Part shown: positions 7,196 through 14,011 of the stretch, piece after piece
Layout: each line of letters begins with the position of its first letter
Position numbering within the stretch: the stretch's first letter is position 1
From: a virus
Direction: 5' to 3' (one strand)
IMG/VR virus record: IMGVR_UViG_3300008114_000203
Span: 1-39,577 of that record
Length of the DNA stretch: 39,577 nt
Made by a program: the position numbers and the translations under genes
The notes under the pieces: generated by a model
The model's database searches: none
Told to the model about the DNA's origin: nothing
The model's input: the letters and a program-made list of their open reading frames with translations, nothing else

Positions 7196-7508
7196 TATTA
7201 CATTAATGGTAACTAAACCTGTTGAAGTGCACAACACCAACATCACCCATAACCTGGGTAAAATGGCAGAAGCAGCGAATCTTTATAAACCGTTGTGGCG
7301 ACCCGAAGAGTTGTGTATCCAGTGGGCATACGAACTAACACCTTTGCTCGAAGAGGGTATTGCTTTGTTGGAGAGTGATCCCGAACAATTCCAGCAGTAT
7401 AACCCTGAGAATGGGTGGGGCAGCTATGATAGTTTTGTTGCTGCTTTGAAAACCCTTGTGCAAGCTTGCAAAGAAAACCCTGATGCCAACTTGGGAGTCT
7501 GCCGATGA
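7185..7508 (+). CDS. Conserved phage hypothetical protein
   Basis: 107 aa, starting MSLDITLMVTKPVEVHNTN. The pattern N(I)THNLGKMAEAANLY-x-LWRPEE and a later GWGSYDSFVAAL is typical of a conserved phage family found in many unrelated phages; no function known. AAGGAA precedes the chosen ATG at 7185, which overlaps the upstream stop by 11 nt. Confidence 0.82.
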   Translation: MSLDITLMVTKPVEVHNTNITHNLGKMAEAANLYKPLWRPEELCIQWAYELTPLLEEGIALLESDPEQFQQYNPENGWGSYDSFVAALKTLVQACKENPDANLGVCR

Positions 7509-7630
7509 TTGATGCCATATTTTTACTGTTCACTGCGACTTGCATTGTTGCATTTTGCTTGTTGGCTACTTACATTGTCATTAGAACTTTGGAAGCATTC
7601 TATGATATGCTGGATAAGAAAGATGAATAG
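7505..7630 (+). CDS. Single-span membrane peptide
   Basis: 41 aa: residues 4-26 are hydrophobic (AIFLLFTATCIVAFCLLATY), followed by an acidic/basic tail (DMLDKKDE). ATGA overlap with the upstream stop argues for translational coupling. The same DNA carries a longer reading frame in another phase (from 7509) of which only the last 30 codons look real. Confidence 0.65.
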   Translation: MIDAIFLLFTATCIVAFCLLATYIVIRTLEAFYDMLDKKDE

Positions 7631-7715
7631 GTGGCTAGGATCCAAGAATATCAACTGGATTGATGTTACCATCATTTCGGTTGCCTGTGGTTTATCCTTA
7701 TTTGTTGGAGTTTGA
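7623..7715 (+). CDS. Very small membrane peptide
   Basis: 30 aa, MNRWLGSKNINW then a hydrophobic stretch VTIISVACGLSLFVGV. It starts 8 nt before the stop of the upstream peptide and ends just before the next gene. Its ribosome binding site (AAGAAAG) is weak, so it is less certain than its neighbours. Confidence 0.5.
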   Translation: MNRWLGSKNINWIDVTIISVACGLSLFVGV

Positions 7716-7716
7716 T

Positions 7717-7851
7717 ATGGACGATGAACAACTTGCTATTTTGCTTTGTGACATGACTTCAACGCTTGAGAAGTTAGAAACCAGGGTTGATGCCCTGAAA
7801 ACCGATTATAGTGATATGCTTTATGATCTTCGAGATAGCGCATCGAGTTAA
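7717..7851 (+). CDS. Small acidic coiled-coil-like protein
   Basis: 44 aa, MDDEQLAILLCDMTSTLEK followed by LETRVDALKTDY; heptad-like leucines suggest one long helix. GGAG upstream of the ATG. Last gene before an 86-bp gap that holds a weak AAGCCT/AGGCTT hairpin near 7877-7902. Confidence 0.65.
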   Translation: MDDEQLAILLCDMTSTLEKLETRVDALKTDYSDMLYDLRDSASS

Positions 7852-7937
7852 TATACCACAATATTCAGTTCAAGTTCATTAAGCCTGGTGTAGATTAGGC
7901 TTTAATAGAAACACTCACCTATAAGATGGTATAAGAA

Positions 7938-8258
7938 ATGAAGACACTTGAAGAACATGTTGACGAAATGATGGAATGTTTCGATTTTGAAAAAGTCCAT
8001 CGTGTCATGACAATGCTTGATTGGAAATGGACGATGATCGGTGCGGTTCCAGGAATCCCTGACTTGAGAAAACAAGTTCGTGAACTAATGCGCCGTCTGT
8101 GGAATAGCGACAATCAATCCGTTGCAACTGGTGGATTCGTGGTTCGACTGTACCGCGAAGAAAACTGGGCGCGATTTAGCGTTGCATTTGAAGTGACGGA
8201 TTGGGTCTCAGAGGATGCGGAAAAAACTTTCGCCGTGGCAACGTACTGGAATGACTAA
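7938..8258 (+). CDS. Conserved phage hypothetical protein
   Basis: 106 aa. MDFxKVxxVMxxLxWxW-type start (residues 14-35) then VPGIPDLRKQVRELMRRLW and a strand-rich end GGFVVRLYREENWARFSVAFEV. I know this pattern from many phages, without function. No strong ribosome binding site is visible ahead of ATG 7938. Confidence 0.8.
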   Translation: MKTLEEHVDEMMECFDFEKVHRVMTMLDWKWTMIGAVPGIPDLRKQVRELMRRLWNSDNQSVATGGFVVRLYREENWARFSVAFEVTDWVSEDAEKTFAVATYWND

Positions 8259-8327
8259 TCGCAAAATACATTATCAGTCTTAACCGTATTAACAAATTTT
8301 TAATTAACTCTCGCAAAGGAGAATGAA

Positions 8328-8711
8328 ATGGCAACTTGGATAATGACACCTGTTGAATACAAAGCTATCAAAGATGTTGAGCATATTACCGATGGTAAGA
8401 ATGTTATTATGTACACTTCATGGTTCCGTGGTGGTTCCTATGAGGTCGAAACGCCCGATGATAACGAACCTGTTATTGAGAAGGGCACCGACATTTATTC
8501 CAGTCCTTATGAAGTCAAACAGATTGACACGGACGAGTGTTATTCAGAGGATTATGACACATCCAAGTGTGATGAAGCCGTTCTCCAGGAACTAGAAGAA
8601 AAATATGAAGGCAGCTGGAATATCTTTGATCTCATGGACGAAGGTTGGTACTCCGATGAACTTGAGACTTATATTTACTGTGATGTTGTCTATGAATTGA
8701 GTGAAGGTTGA
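8328..8711 (+). CDS. Acidic hypothetical protein, paralogue of the 6504 gene
   Basis: 127 aa, matching the 6504-6884 protein in length and in spaced motifs (GGSYEVETPDDNEPV, TSKCD, WNIFDLMDEGW, ETYIYCDV, terminal EG). AAAGGAG lies 8 nt upstream. The 70-bp gap before it has no clear promoter. A duplicated gene kept in the same operon suggests diverged partners or targets. Confidence 0.82.
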   Translation: MATWIMTPVEYKAIKDVEHITDGKNVIMYTSWFRGGSYEVETPDDNEPVIEKGTDIYSSPYEVKQIDTDECYSEDYDTSKCDEAVLQELEEKYEGSWNIFDLMDEGWYSDELETYIYCDVVYELSEG

Positions 8712-8712
8712 T

Positions 8713-8862
8713 ATGAAAGAGTTTGTTAATGTGGTGCTGACAGGGTTCTTGACTGCCTTTTTGCTTGCTTTATTGGGGCTGAATATCACCATGTGGAAGT
8801 GGTGGTTGTTTGCTAGTTGTGTGTGGGTTTGGTACTGGACACTGCCTGGGAAAGAGGAATAA
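8713..8862 (+). CDS. Trp-rich membrane peptide
   Basis: 49 aa, hydrophobic almost throughout: residues 4-23 (FVNVVLTGFLTAFLLALLGL) and 29-43 rich in Trp (WKWWLFASCVWVWYW). Likely two membrane spans. Starts one base after the previous stop; the GAAGG at its 3' side of the upstream gene may serve as ribosome binding site. Confidence 0.65.
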   Translation: MKEFVNVVLTGFLTAFLLALLGLNITMWKWWLFASCVWVWYWTLPGKEE

Positions 8863-8864
8863 AC

Positions 8865-9080
8865 ATGAATGAATTCGAAAATGGTTTCGGTTCTGGATTT
8901 ATTGTTGGTGTCTTGTTCGCTCTTTTCCTTGGTTGGGTAGTTATCGATCAAATCATCGATGCCCAGAGACCAGAAACTTGGTGCGAGAACATCGCGCTTT
9001 CGAGTAAGACAGAACCGTATAAAGTGGTCTATGACCGTTGCATGGAAGAGTATAAGGAACGAAAGAAAAATGAACGATGA
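8865..9080 (+). CDS. Membrane-anchored small protein
   Basis: 71 aa; residues 10-30 form a transmembrane helix (GSGFIVGVLFALFLGWVVI), followed by a soluble, cysteine-containing tail (WCENIALSS, YDRCMEEYKERKKNER). AGAGGAA precedes ATG 8865; an upstream in-frame start at 8817 lies inside the previous gene and lacks a site. Confidence 0.75.
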   Translation: MNEFENGFGSGFIVGVLFALFLGWVVIDQIIDAQRPETWCENIALSSKTEPYKVVYDRCMEEYKERKKNER

Positions 9081-9210
9081 TCTCAAATTCACTAATGCTG
9101 GAGACTATATGAACCGATACAAGAAACCACCCGCACCGCTTTGGGTCAATCTGCTCATTGTTGGGCTGTGTGTCCTGACAGGGTTATTCATTGTCTGGTG
9201 GAACGTGTAA
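9070..9210 (+). CDS. Small tail-anchored membrane protein
   Basis: 46 aa; soluble N-terminus MNDDLKFTNAGDYMNRYKK, then one transmembrane helix to the C-terminus (LWVNLLIVGLCVLTGLFIVW). The start overlaps the previous gene by 11 nt and its stop overlaps the next start (TAATG). Confidence 0.7.
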   Translation: MNDDLKFTNAGDYMNRYKKPPAPLWVNLLIVGLCVLTGLFIVWWNV

Positions 9211-9407
9211 TGTGGACTTTAATTCTAATTATATCGTTCAACACCTCGTATCATCAACCTAAATCTGCTGCCGTAGCCATTGACCATATCGATGGTTTCC
9301 ACACCGAGAGCGAGTGCGTAGAAGCATCACGTAAGATCGCAAGGGAACGCAAGGACAGGTCGTTGGGCATGTACTGTGTTCGTACCAATCAAAGTATATC
9401 ACCATAA
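9210..9407 (+). CDS. Small protein with N-terminal hydrophobic segment
   Basis: 65 aa, MWTLILIISFNTSY then HIDGFHTESECVEASRKIA and a final MYCVRT. Two cysteines near residues 37 and 57 and the GF-x2-E-x2-C-x2-A pattern fit a common small phage family with a signal-like N-terminus; function unknown. Start overlaps the upstream stop. Confidence 0.75.
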   Translation: MWTLILIISFNTSYHQPKSAAVAIDHIDGFHTESECVEASRKIARERKDRSLGMYCVRTNQSISP

Positions 9408-9427
9408 CCAATTCAGGAGAAAATAAA

Positions 9428-9622
9428 ATGGGACAATGGTTAATTGATGTTGGGGCGGATAAAGCTCTGGGAGTGCTTATTATCGTGGCATCCTTCTACT
9501 TTGGACTGAAAATGTTTTTAATGTCCAGGGATCCACGGAAAGACATTGTGCGTGATCCGCGACCAAAGGGTGAAGCCTTTTCTGATAGTAAAAAGCCACG
9601 CAAAGATAAACAAGATGATTGA
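9428..9622 (+). CDS. Small membrane protein with charged tail
   Basis: 64 aa; residues 10-32 form a membrane helix (DKALGVLIIVASFYFGLKMF), then a basic/acidic tail (RDPRKDIVRDPRPKGE, KKPRKDKQDD). AGGAGAAAATAAA precedes the ATG, an excellent ribosome binding site. Confidence 0.75.
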   Translation: MGQWLIDVGADKALGVLIIVASFYFGLKMFLMSRDPRKDIVRDPRPKGEAFSDSKKPRKDKQDD

Positions 9623-9643
9623 CCCCAGGACTAAGGTTTTTCT

Positions 9644-9913
9644 ATGAAATACGTTAACCAATCCGATAAAGAAAGAGAAGCGATAAACCAATTCAAGAGT
9701 ATCTTATTGATCAGTAATAAGGAAGACGAAATAATCTTCAACCTCTGGGATTATGAGATCGCTGCGCTTCTTAGAGAAAGAGTGATTGAACCCGAACCGC
9801 CAAAAGGTTGGTTCGAAAGGATCTTCTGGCATGGGAAGCAGTATCGCGTGGTAAAGGGCTACCCGAATGTGATTATCTACAAACGGGAAAGAATTGCTTA
9901 CGGTAATGCGTGA
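9644..9913 (+). CDS. Hypothetical protein, last gene before repeat island
   Basis: 89 aa, soluble, with GWFERIFWHGKQYRVVKGYP near residues 48-67. I recognise no family. Its last two codons and stop (AATGCGTGA) are the first copy of the ATGCGTGAAA repeat that fills the following 770 bp. Confidence 0.7.
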   Translation: MKYVNQSDKEREAINQFKSILLISNKEDEIIFNLWDYEIAALLRERVIEPEPPKGWFERIFWHGKQYRVVKGYPNVIIYKRERIAYGNA

Positions 9914-9960
9914 AAATAACGCATAGTGGTGTCTTCTGCACAGTTGTGGCGCAAATATAA

Positions 9961-10129
9961 AAATGTGTTGCGTAGGGGGTGGTGTGGTGTATCCCGCGCC
10001 CACACCCCACGCCAGCGCACCCTAGCACACCCGCCACGCCCCGTCAAGAGGCACTCCCTACGCCACGCGCTCCCCATTCATGCAAGGTTCAGACACTTGC
10101 AGCACTCGCAGGGGCTGGGTGGTGGCGAG
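9961..10129. other. C/G-rich non-coding stretch with inverted repeats
   Basis: Unlike its AT-richer surroundings this stretch is dominated by CCACNCC and GGTGG runs. GCGTAGGG (9970-9977) and CCCTACGC (10056-10063) form an 8-bp inverted repeat. It carries CGCGCCCACAC, an 11-mer also present in the other structured island near 22580. No credible gene. Confidence 0.55.
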
Positions 10130-10243
10130 ATGCGTGAAAATAATGCTTGCTTTTTGCGGTTTCGTGGTTTACAATATGCTCGAAATACGTAATATACTTA
10201 TGCAAAATGCGTGAAATATAAACTAAATGAAAAGGTCGAAAAA

Positions 10244-10420
10244 ATGACAGTAGTTCACATTCAATACCAGGATTATTCGGGCACTTGGGTCACTGTGCAG
10301 ACGGTGGACAACGAGCCTGTACGTATTCTTGATGCCATGAAGTCCTTGAAGGTCTCTATGCCTGATCGTAGGATCCGTGCAGTGGATGATAATGGTCGCC
10401 TGGTCGATTTCATGGGCTAA
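10244..10420 (+). CDS. Small hypothetical phage protein
   Basis: 58 aa, from MTVVHIQYQDYSGTWVTVQ to LVDFMG; a beta-strand-rich small domain with the pattern GTWxTVxxVxNxPxxI and RIRAVDDxGRLVD, seen in other phage small proteins without function. AAAAGG precedes ATG 10244; the in-frame GTG at 10211 lies in a repeat copy and is less likely. Confidence 0.75.
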   Translation: MTVVHIQYQDYSGTWVTVQTVDNEPVRILDAMKSLKVSMPDRRIRAVDDNGRLVDFMG

Positions 10421-10670
10421 AATGCTTGCATTCCTGAACGTCTCTTAACGTCTGTTAAGTGGAAGTGATCGTGGTTTGATCTGTTTTGATCTGCTTCGAA
10501 AAAAATGCTTGCTTTTAAAAATGCGTGAAATAAGAAAATGCGTATCCCTGGTGCTCTTTCTTCTATAAATGCTTGCTTTTAAATGCTTGCTTTTGAAAAT
10601 GCTTGCTTTTTGCACTGTTGTGGTGCAAAATGCGTGAAAATAATGCGTGAAATCAAAAGGTTGTAATAAA

Positions 10671-11195
10671 ATGCGTGAATATATCACTTCTTATGACGAT
10701 ATTCCAGGCTTTGCTGGGCATATTTGGAGTGCGCTGCACCAGGAGATGCGTGAAAAACCAGATGTGGCTCTCCTGGTCGAGGTGACTCCTGATCGTAGAC
10801 GCACAATGCACTACGGCGGGACGTATTTTGGCAGCGAGACGAGCATATCGATGAGTGGAGCCAAGAAGCTGACCGCCTGGTCGAAGCCTGGTATCCTGAT
10901 CGCCACCAATTGTTTTGATAAGATAAACCACCAGGACGGCTTCACGCACACGGAGTACCCGCAGATCGCAGAGCACTCCCTGGTGGGCAACGTCTCTGGG
11001 TGGCAGCGCATGATCCGTGCTGCCGTGTGCCACGAGGTAGCACATGCTCTCACAGACTACCACACCGAGGACACCCTTGTCAAGCACTTCCCCGCCATAG
11101 ACGCTAAGCCGTTCAGAGGTCATTCAGGTACCTGGCTGGCTGTTTATGCTTGGCTTCGTGAACGGTTCGTGAACGGGGGTCTTGACAAACCCTGA
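10671..11195 (+). CDS. SprT-like zinc metalloprotein
   Basis: 174 aa. CHEVAHALTDY near residue 120 is a HExxH zinc site, with HSGTWLAVYAWLRERF near 147-162 giving a possible third ligand, as in phage SprT-like proteins. The protein would be a cytoplasmic metallopeptidase or zinc-binding protein acting early. ATG 10671 lies within the last upstream copy of the ATGCGTGAA repeat; the alternative GTG at 10647 lies in the previous copy. Substrate unknown. Confidence 0.82.
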   Translation: MREYITSYDDIPGFAGHIWSALHQEMREKPDVALLVEVTPDRRRTMHYGGTYFGSETSISMSGAKKLTAWSKPGILIATNCFDKINHQDGFTHTEYPQIAEHSLVGNVSGWQRMIRAAVCHEVAHALTDYHTEDTLVKHFPAIDAKPFRGHSGTWLAVYAWLRERFVNGGLDKP

Positions 11196-11209
11196 AACCC
11201 TGTCATAAT
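11182..11209 (+). promoter_or_regulatory. sigma70 promoter
   Basis: TTGACA (11182-11187), 16 bp, CATAAT (11204-11209), inside the 3' end of the metalloprotein gene. The -35 lies between GGGT (11177-11180) and ACCC (11189-11192). It drives the five-gene block from 11235. Confidence 0.75.
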
Positions 11210-11234
11210 GGGACTTCCACAACGGGAGAACATT

Positions 11235-11510
11235 ATGGAAACGAAGTTCGCTGAAGATACAACGGAACAGCTGTTGACAAAGGTTGCCGACCAGCTCTGG
11301 GAGTCCATGCAAGAAGATGGTCTTGGTGAGAGTGATGCTTGGCACGGTTGGGGTGACTATGATGTGAATGTATACATCTGGGATGAAGTGGTCAAGGCAG
11401 TCGCCTACCCTATGAAGAATGTCTCGTTCTATGTTGATGGTGTACTCCACACCACGCTCAGTGGGCACAACTATGAGTGCCCCATCTATCTCTGGGAGAA
11501 ACCGCTATGA
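11235..11510 (+). CDS. Hypothetical early protein
   Basis: 91 aa, METKFAEDTTEQLLTKVADQ onward, acidic and Trp-rich in the middle (AWHGWGDYDVNVYIWDEVVK). The ATG at 11235 follows ACGGGAGAACATT, the recurring strong ribosome binding site of this region. Unknown function. Confidence 0.8.
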   Translation: METKFAEDTTEQLLTKVADQLWESMQEDGLGESDAWHGWGDYDVNVYIWDEVVKAVAYPMKNVSFYVDGVLHTTLSGHNYECPIYLWEKPL

Positions 11511-11764
11511 ATGACATACGGATAGCCGAAGAGTATTTCACTGGCTGGGATTGGGCTAGAATCGTTGCCATTCTTGAAGAGTATGATGATGGTACTGCTA
11601 TGGTGGTCAGGATATCACCGAAGTATCTGTCCAAACCATACAAGGTCAGAATGTACCAGTTGACAATCAGAACCGATAAAGATTATGTTGAGGGTTATAA
11701 GGCAAGACATAATAAAGAGATTAACCGAGCACTGGCTCTACTCACTACGGAGAACCAGCTATGA
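11507..11764 (+). CDS. Hypothetical early protein
   Basis: 85 aa, MNDIRIAEEYFTGWDWARI onward; alpha/beta, with a Lys/Arg-rich C-terminal half. ATGA overlap with the previous stop and TGGGAG 8 nt upstream make it an operon member. No recognised motif. Confidence 0.78.
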   Translation: MNDIRIAEEYFTGWDWARIVAILEEYDDGTAMVVRISPKYLSKPYKVRMYQLTIRTDKDYVEGYKARHNKEINRALALLTTENQL

Positions 11765-11976
11765 GCAAGCGACAAACATACCGACAGCTGTTAGAATCAT
11801 TGCAGTCATTCACGCAAGACGAACTAGACGCAGAAGCTTGTGTGTTCCTTGAGGATGTGGGAATCTTTGCGCCAATATTGCATGGTGTTTTTATTGCAGA
11901 TGCTGATACTGATATGATTCCGCAGGGCAACCCCTATTTCTTTGTTTTCGGTACCTACTCAGGAGAAGAGCAATGA
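11761..11976 (+). CDS. Hypothetical acidic protein
   Basis: 71 aa, MSKRQTYRQLLESLQSFTQD then an acidic strand-rich end (GVFIADADTDMIPQGNPYFF). Overlaps both neighbours by 4 nt (ATGA). Unknown. Confidence 0.75.
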   Translation: MSKRQTYRQLLESLQSFTQDELDAEACVFLEDVGIFAPILHGVFIADADTDMIPQGNPYFFVFGTYSGEEQ

Positions 11977-12149
11977 TATTCAAGCAAATCCAGGCAGTTC
12001 GTTGTGCCCATGTCGATCTGTGCCATGTGCTCAAAGCTCACGAGCTTGGTGAGCTTGCCGATGCTGATTGGGAAGCTGTCAAGCAAAGCATCATCGAGCT
12101 TGAGGATGCATTCGATTTCCTCACCGCAAAAGGATGGACTGAACAATGA
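11973..12149 (+). CDS. Small helical protein
   Basis: 58 aa, all-helical by composition (LCHVLKAHELGELADADWE, IELEDAFDFLTAKGW). ATGA overlaps at both ends; AGGAGAAGAGCA upstream is a strong ribosome binding site. Confidence 0.7.
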   Translation: MIFKQIQAVRCAHVDLCHVLKAHELGELADADWEAVKQSIIELEDAFDFLTAKGWTEQ

Positions 12150-12421
12150 GCCTGACTGTCGGAAAACTCAAAGAACTGCTGGCAACCTATCCTGATGATA
12201 TGGTCGTTGTCACCCACGAAGCCCAGGATATTGTTCACTTGGCTTCCCAGGGGGATAACTTGCTGGTGATCAGCCCCTTTAAGCCTATGGGGTACTGCAA
12301 ACGATCTGGTGAGTATGCCTACCCGACCTATGTCGAAGACTACTTTGCCGTGTGCCCTGCAACCAACGAGAACCTCTACAGGTTTGAAGTTGAGACCCGT
12401 GAGGAAGTGTCGTCTTATTAA
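12146..12421 (+). CDS. Conserved phage hypothetical protein
   Basis: 91 aa. The opening LTVGKLKELLATYPDDMVVV is a widespread start among small phage and plasmid proteins (LKxxLxxxPDDxxVv), followed by a second strand-rich half. Function unknown. Last gene of the 11235 block; no terminator is evident, but a new promoter follows at once. Confidence 0.82.
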   Translation: MSLTVGKLKELLATYPDDMVVVTHEAQDIVHLASQGDNLLVISPFKPMGYCKRSGEYAYPTYVEDYFAVCPATNENLYRFEVETREEVSSY

Positions 12422-12440
12422 CCGCAGCTGAACATCTTTT

Positions 12441-12479
12441 AATGGGGTCTTGACGGATCCCATTTCCTTTTGATAAGAT
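12441..12479 (+). promoter_or_regulatory. sigma70-like promoter with inverted repeat around the -35
   Basis: TTGACG (12450-12455), 18 bp, TAAGAT (12474-12479), upstream of the DUF932 gene. AATGGG (12441-12446) and CCCATT (12459-12464) are inverted arms enclosing the -35. Confidence 0.6.
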
Positions 12480-12519
12480 ATCCCTACAGTCACTTCCGAC
12501 TGGACAACGGAGAAAACAA

Positions 12520-13443
12520 ATGGCACACATGGTAGAGACAATGGCATACGCTGGCGAAGTACCTTGGCATGGTCTGGGTCACAAAGTCCCCAGCGATCTG
12601 AGCACCGATCAAATGATGCAAGCAGCTGGTCTGGACTGGACTGTACAGAAGATCCCTGCATTCGTCAAGATCGAAGACGAGTCCCAGGCAATCGATGCAG
12701 CAGCCCTGGTTCGATCCAGTGACAACAAGATCCTGGATGTGGTGTCCAGCGACTGGAACCCCGTTCAGAACCAGGAAGCGTTTGACTTCTTCCAGGACTT
12801 CGTGAACGCTGGTGACATGGAAATGCACACCGCTGGATCGCTCAAAGGTGGTCAGATCGTCTGGGCGCTGGCAAAGATCAAGGACAGCTTCGAGCTGTTC
12901 GGTGGTGACCAGGTTGACAGCTACATGCTGTTCACCAACCCGCACGTCTACGGTCAGTCCCTGGATATCCGCTTCACCCCGATCCGAGTGGTCTGCAACA
13001 ACACTCTCACCCTGAGCCTGAGCCAAAAAGGTGGTACCGCATTCAAGCTCAGCCACCGCCGTGAGTTCGTGGCGGATCAAGCCAAGCAAGCTCTGGGTAT
13101 CGCACACGCCAAGCTGGACGAGTACAAGAGCATGGCAAGCTGGATGGGATCGAAGCGTTATGACAATGAATCGATCAAGGCTTACTTCCAGGAACTGTTC
13201 CCGTCCCAGGGTGACAAGGATTCTCGTAACGCGATCAAAGCCCTGGAAGTTCTCGAACTCCAGCCTGGTGCAAAGTTTGCGGAAGGTTCGTGGTGGCAAG
13301 CTTTCAATGCCGTCACCTACATGACGGATCATCTGATGGGTCGAAGCAACGATGCGCGGTTGCAATCTGCTTGGTTTGGTGTCAACAAGAGCCTGAAGAA
13401 CAAAGCCCTGCAACTGGCTATTGACATGGCAAACGCTGCTTGA
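12520..13443 (+). CDS. DUF932 phage/plasmid-like protein
   Basis: 307 aa, the full length usual for the phage/plasmid-like family DUF932 (TIGR03299). Typical features seen: an opening with AYAGEVPWHGLGHKVPSDLS (residues 9-28), WTVQKIPAF, VSSDWNPVQNQEAFDFF near residue 80, DSYMLFTNPH near 130 and RVVCNNTLTLSL near 155. The cellular role is unknown; in plasmids such genes often sit near replication or stability functions. Codon use is richer in G/C than its neighbours, as in a highly expressed gene. ACGGAGAAAACAA precedes the ATG. Confidence 0.93.
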   Translation: MAHMVETMAYAGEVPWHGLGHKVPSDLSTDQMMQAAGLDWTVQKIPAFVKIEDESQAIDAAALVRSSDNKILDVVSSDWNPVQNQEAFDFFQDFVNAGDMEMHTAGSLKGGQIVWALAKIKDSFELFGGDQVDSYMLFTNPHVYGQSLDIRFTPIRVVCNNTLTLSLSQKGGTAFKLSHRREFVADQAKQALGIAHAKLDEYKSMASWMGSKRYDNESIKAYFQELFPSQGDKDSRNAIKALEVLELQPGAKFAEGSWWQAFNAVTYMTDHLMGRSNDARLQSAWFGVNKSLKNKALQLAIDMANAA

Positions 13444-13472
13444 TACAATCGGGGGTACCGCAAGGTGCCCCC
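13421..13472 (+). promoter_or_regulatory. sigma70 promoter with downstream GNRA-loop hairpin
   Basis: TTGACA (13421-13426), 17 bp, TACAAT (13444-13449), starting inside the DUF932 coding end. Directly after it, GGGGGTACC-GCAA-GGTGCCCCC (13451-13472) is a 9-bp hairpin with one G-U pair and a GNRA tetraloop. It has no T-tract, so it looks more like a 5' stabiliser or read-through block than a classical terminator. Confidence 0.7.
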
Positions 13473-13491
13473 ACTCTCTTTAGGAATTCTT

Positions 13492-13950
13492 ATGAAAAGA
13501 TTAATGCTTGCAGCATTGCTTGCATTCTCCGCCTCAGCCTCAGCTGAACTCTCCAACTGGTCCGTTGACGATAAGTGCACGGCATCAGCGGGTGTTGACT
13601 GGTCCACAAACAACACGGGACATGCATTGCTTGCATTTAATGGTATGGATAATACTTTGAATGTGGGAGTCACCAACCAGGATTGGAGCACCAACAACGA
13701 CATTGAAGAAAACGTAACCATTTTGCTTGGATCCAAATACAAGGTCCAGGCACGGGGCTATGGATTCGCCAAGACTAACTTGATCGTGCTTCAGATCCCC
13801 TACACTGAGGAGATGGAGCGTCAATTTATTTCTTCAAAATATTTTCGTGTATATGATTCACAAGGGTCGCTTTTAATTACGCTTGAATTAATTGATATCG
13901 ATCAAGCGATGGATCTCATCTACTCATGCTATACTGGAAGTAAGGCGTGA
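13492..13950 (+). CDS. Exported (periplasmic) protein, unknown
   Basis: 152 aa with a clear Sec signal peptide: MKR, hydrophobic LMLAALLAFSASA and a cleavage site ASA before ELSNW (after about residue 18). The mature part has two cysteines (near 28 and 147, possibly a disulphide), two WSTNN motifs and a strand-rich body. Own promoter at 13421. Early, exported phage proteins often act in superinfection exclusion or envelope changes; that role is inference. The start at 13492 is preceded by AGGA. Confidence 0.82.
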   Translation: MKRLMLAALLAFSASASAELSNWSVDDKCTASAGVDWSTNNTGHALLAFNGMDNTLNVGVTNQDWSTNNDIEENVTILLGSKYKVQARGYGFAKTNLIVLQIPYTEEMERQFISSKYFRVYDSQGSLLITLELIDIDQAMDLIYSCYTGSKA

Positions 13951-14011
13951 AAATCCGTCAAAAATTTGCTACAAAATAAAAGTTCATCCACCACTCCAAA
14001 GGAGTTTTGTA

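Larger units (their letters stand above)
9906..10685. repeat. Island of interspersed repeats ATGCGTGAAA and AATGCTTGCTTTT
   Basis: ATGCGTGAA(A/T) occurs at 9906, 10130, 10207, 10521, 10630, 10643, 10671 and again inside a gene at 10746. AATGCTTGC occurs at 10142, 10421, 10504, 10568, 10582 and 10598, mostly followed by TTTT. Clusters are nearly tandem, 13-16 bp apart. A hairpin TTTTGCAC/GTGCAAAA with a TGTTGTG loop lies at 10607-10629 and a degenerate copy (GCACAGTTGTGGCGCA) at 9939-9954. Smaller repeats (TTTGATCTG twice, AACGTCT twice) lie at 10437-10495. Apart from the 58-aa gene at 10244 the island is not coding. Iteron-like origin or protein-binding array is inference. Confidence 0.75.

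Noticed and set aside
7509-7622. The longer frame leading into the 30-aa peptide ending at 7715
   Set aside because: It overlaps the coupled 41-aa membrane gene in another phase and has no ribosome binding site; only the last 30 codons from 7623 have plausible starts.
9926-10192. Plus-strand frame of 88 codons through the C-rich stretch
   Set aside because: Arg/His/Pro-rich low-complexity product expected from C-rich DNA; no ribosome binding site; crosses repeat copies.
9906-10685. Could the repeats be a CRISPR array?
   Set aside because: The units are only 9-13 bp, spacing is irregular (13 to over 100 bp), and no cas genes are present.
10653-11123. Long minus-strand frame opposite the SprT-like gene
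   Set aside because: Antisense to a gene with a clear HExxH protein and no start signals of its own.
12490-13413. A 307-codon open frame on the minus strand opposite the DUF932 gene
   Set aside because: It is a shadow of the well-supported DUF932 gene: no ribosome binding site, no domain, and composition explained by the high-G/C codon use of the sense gene.
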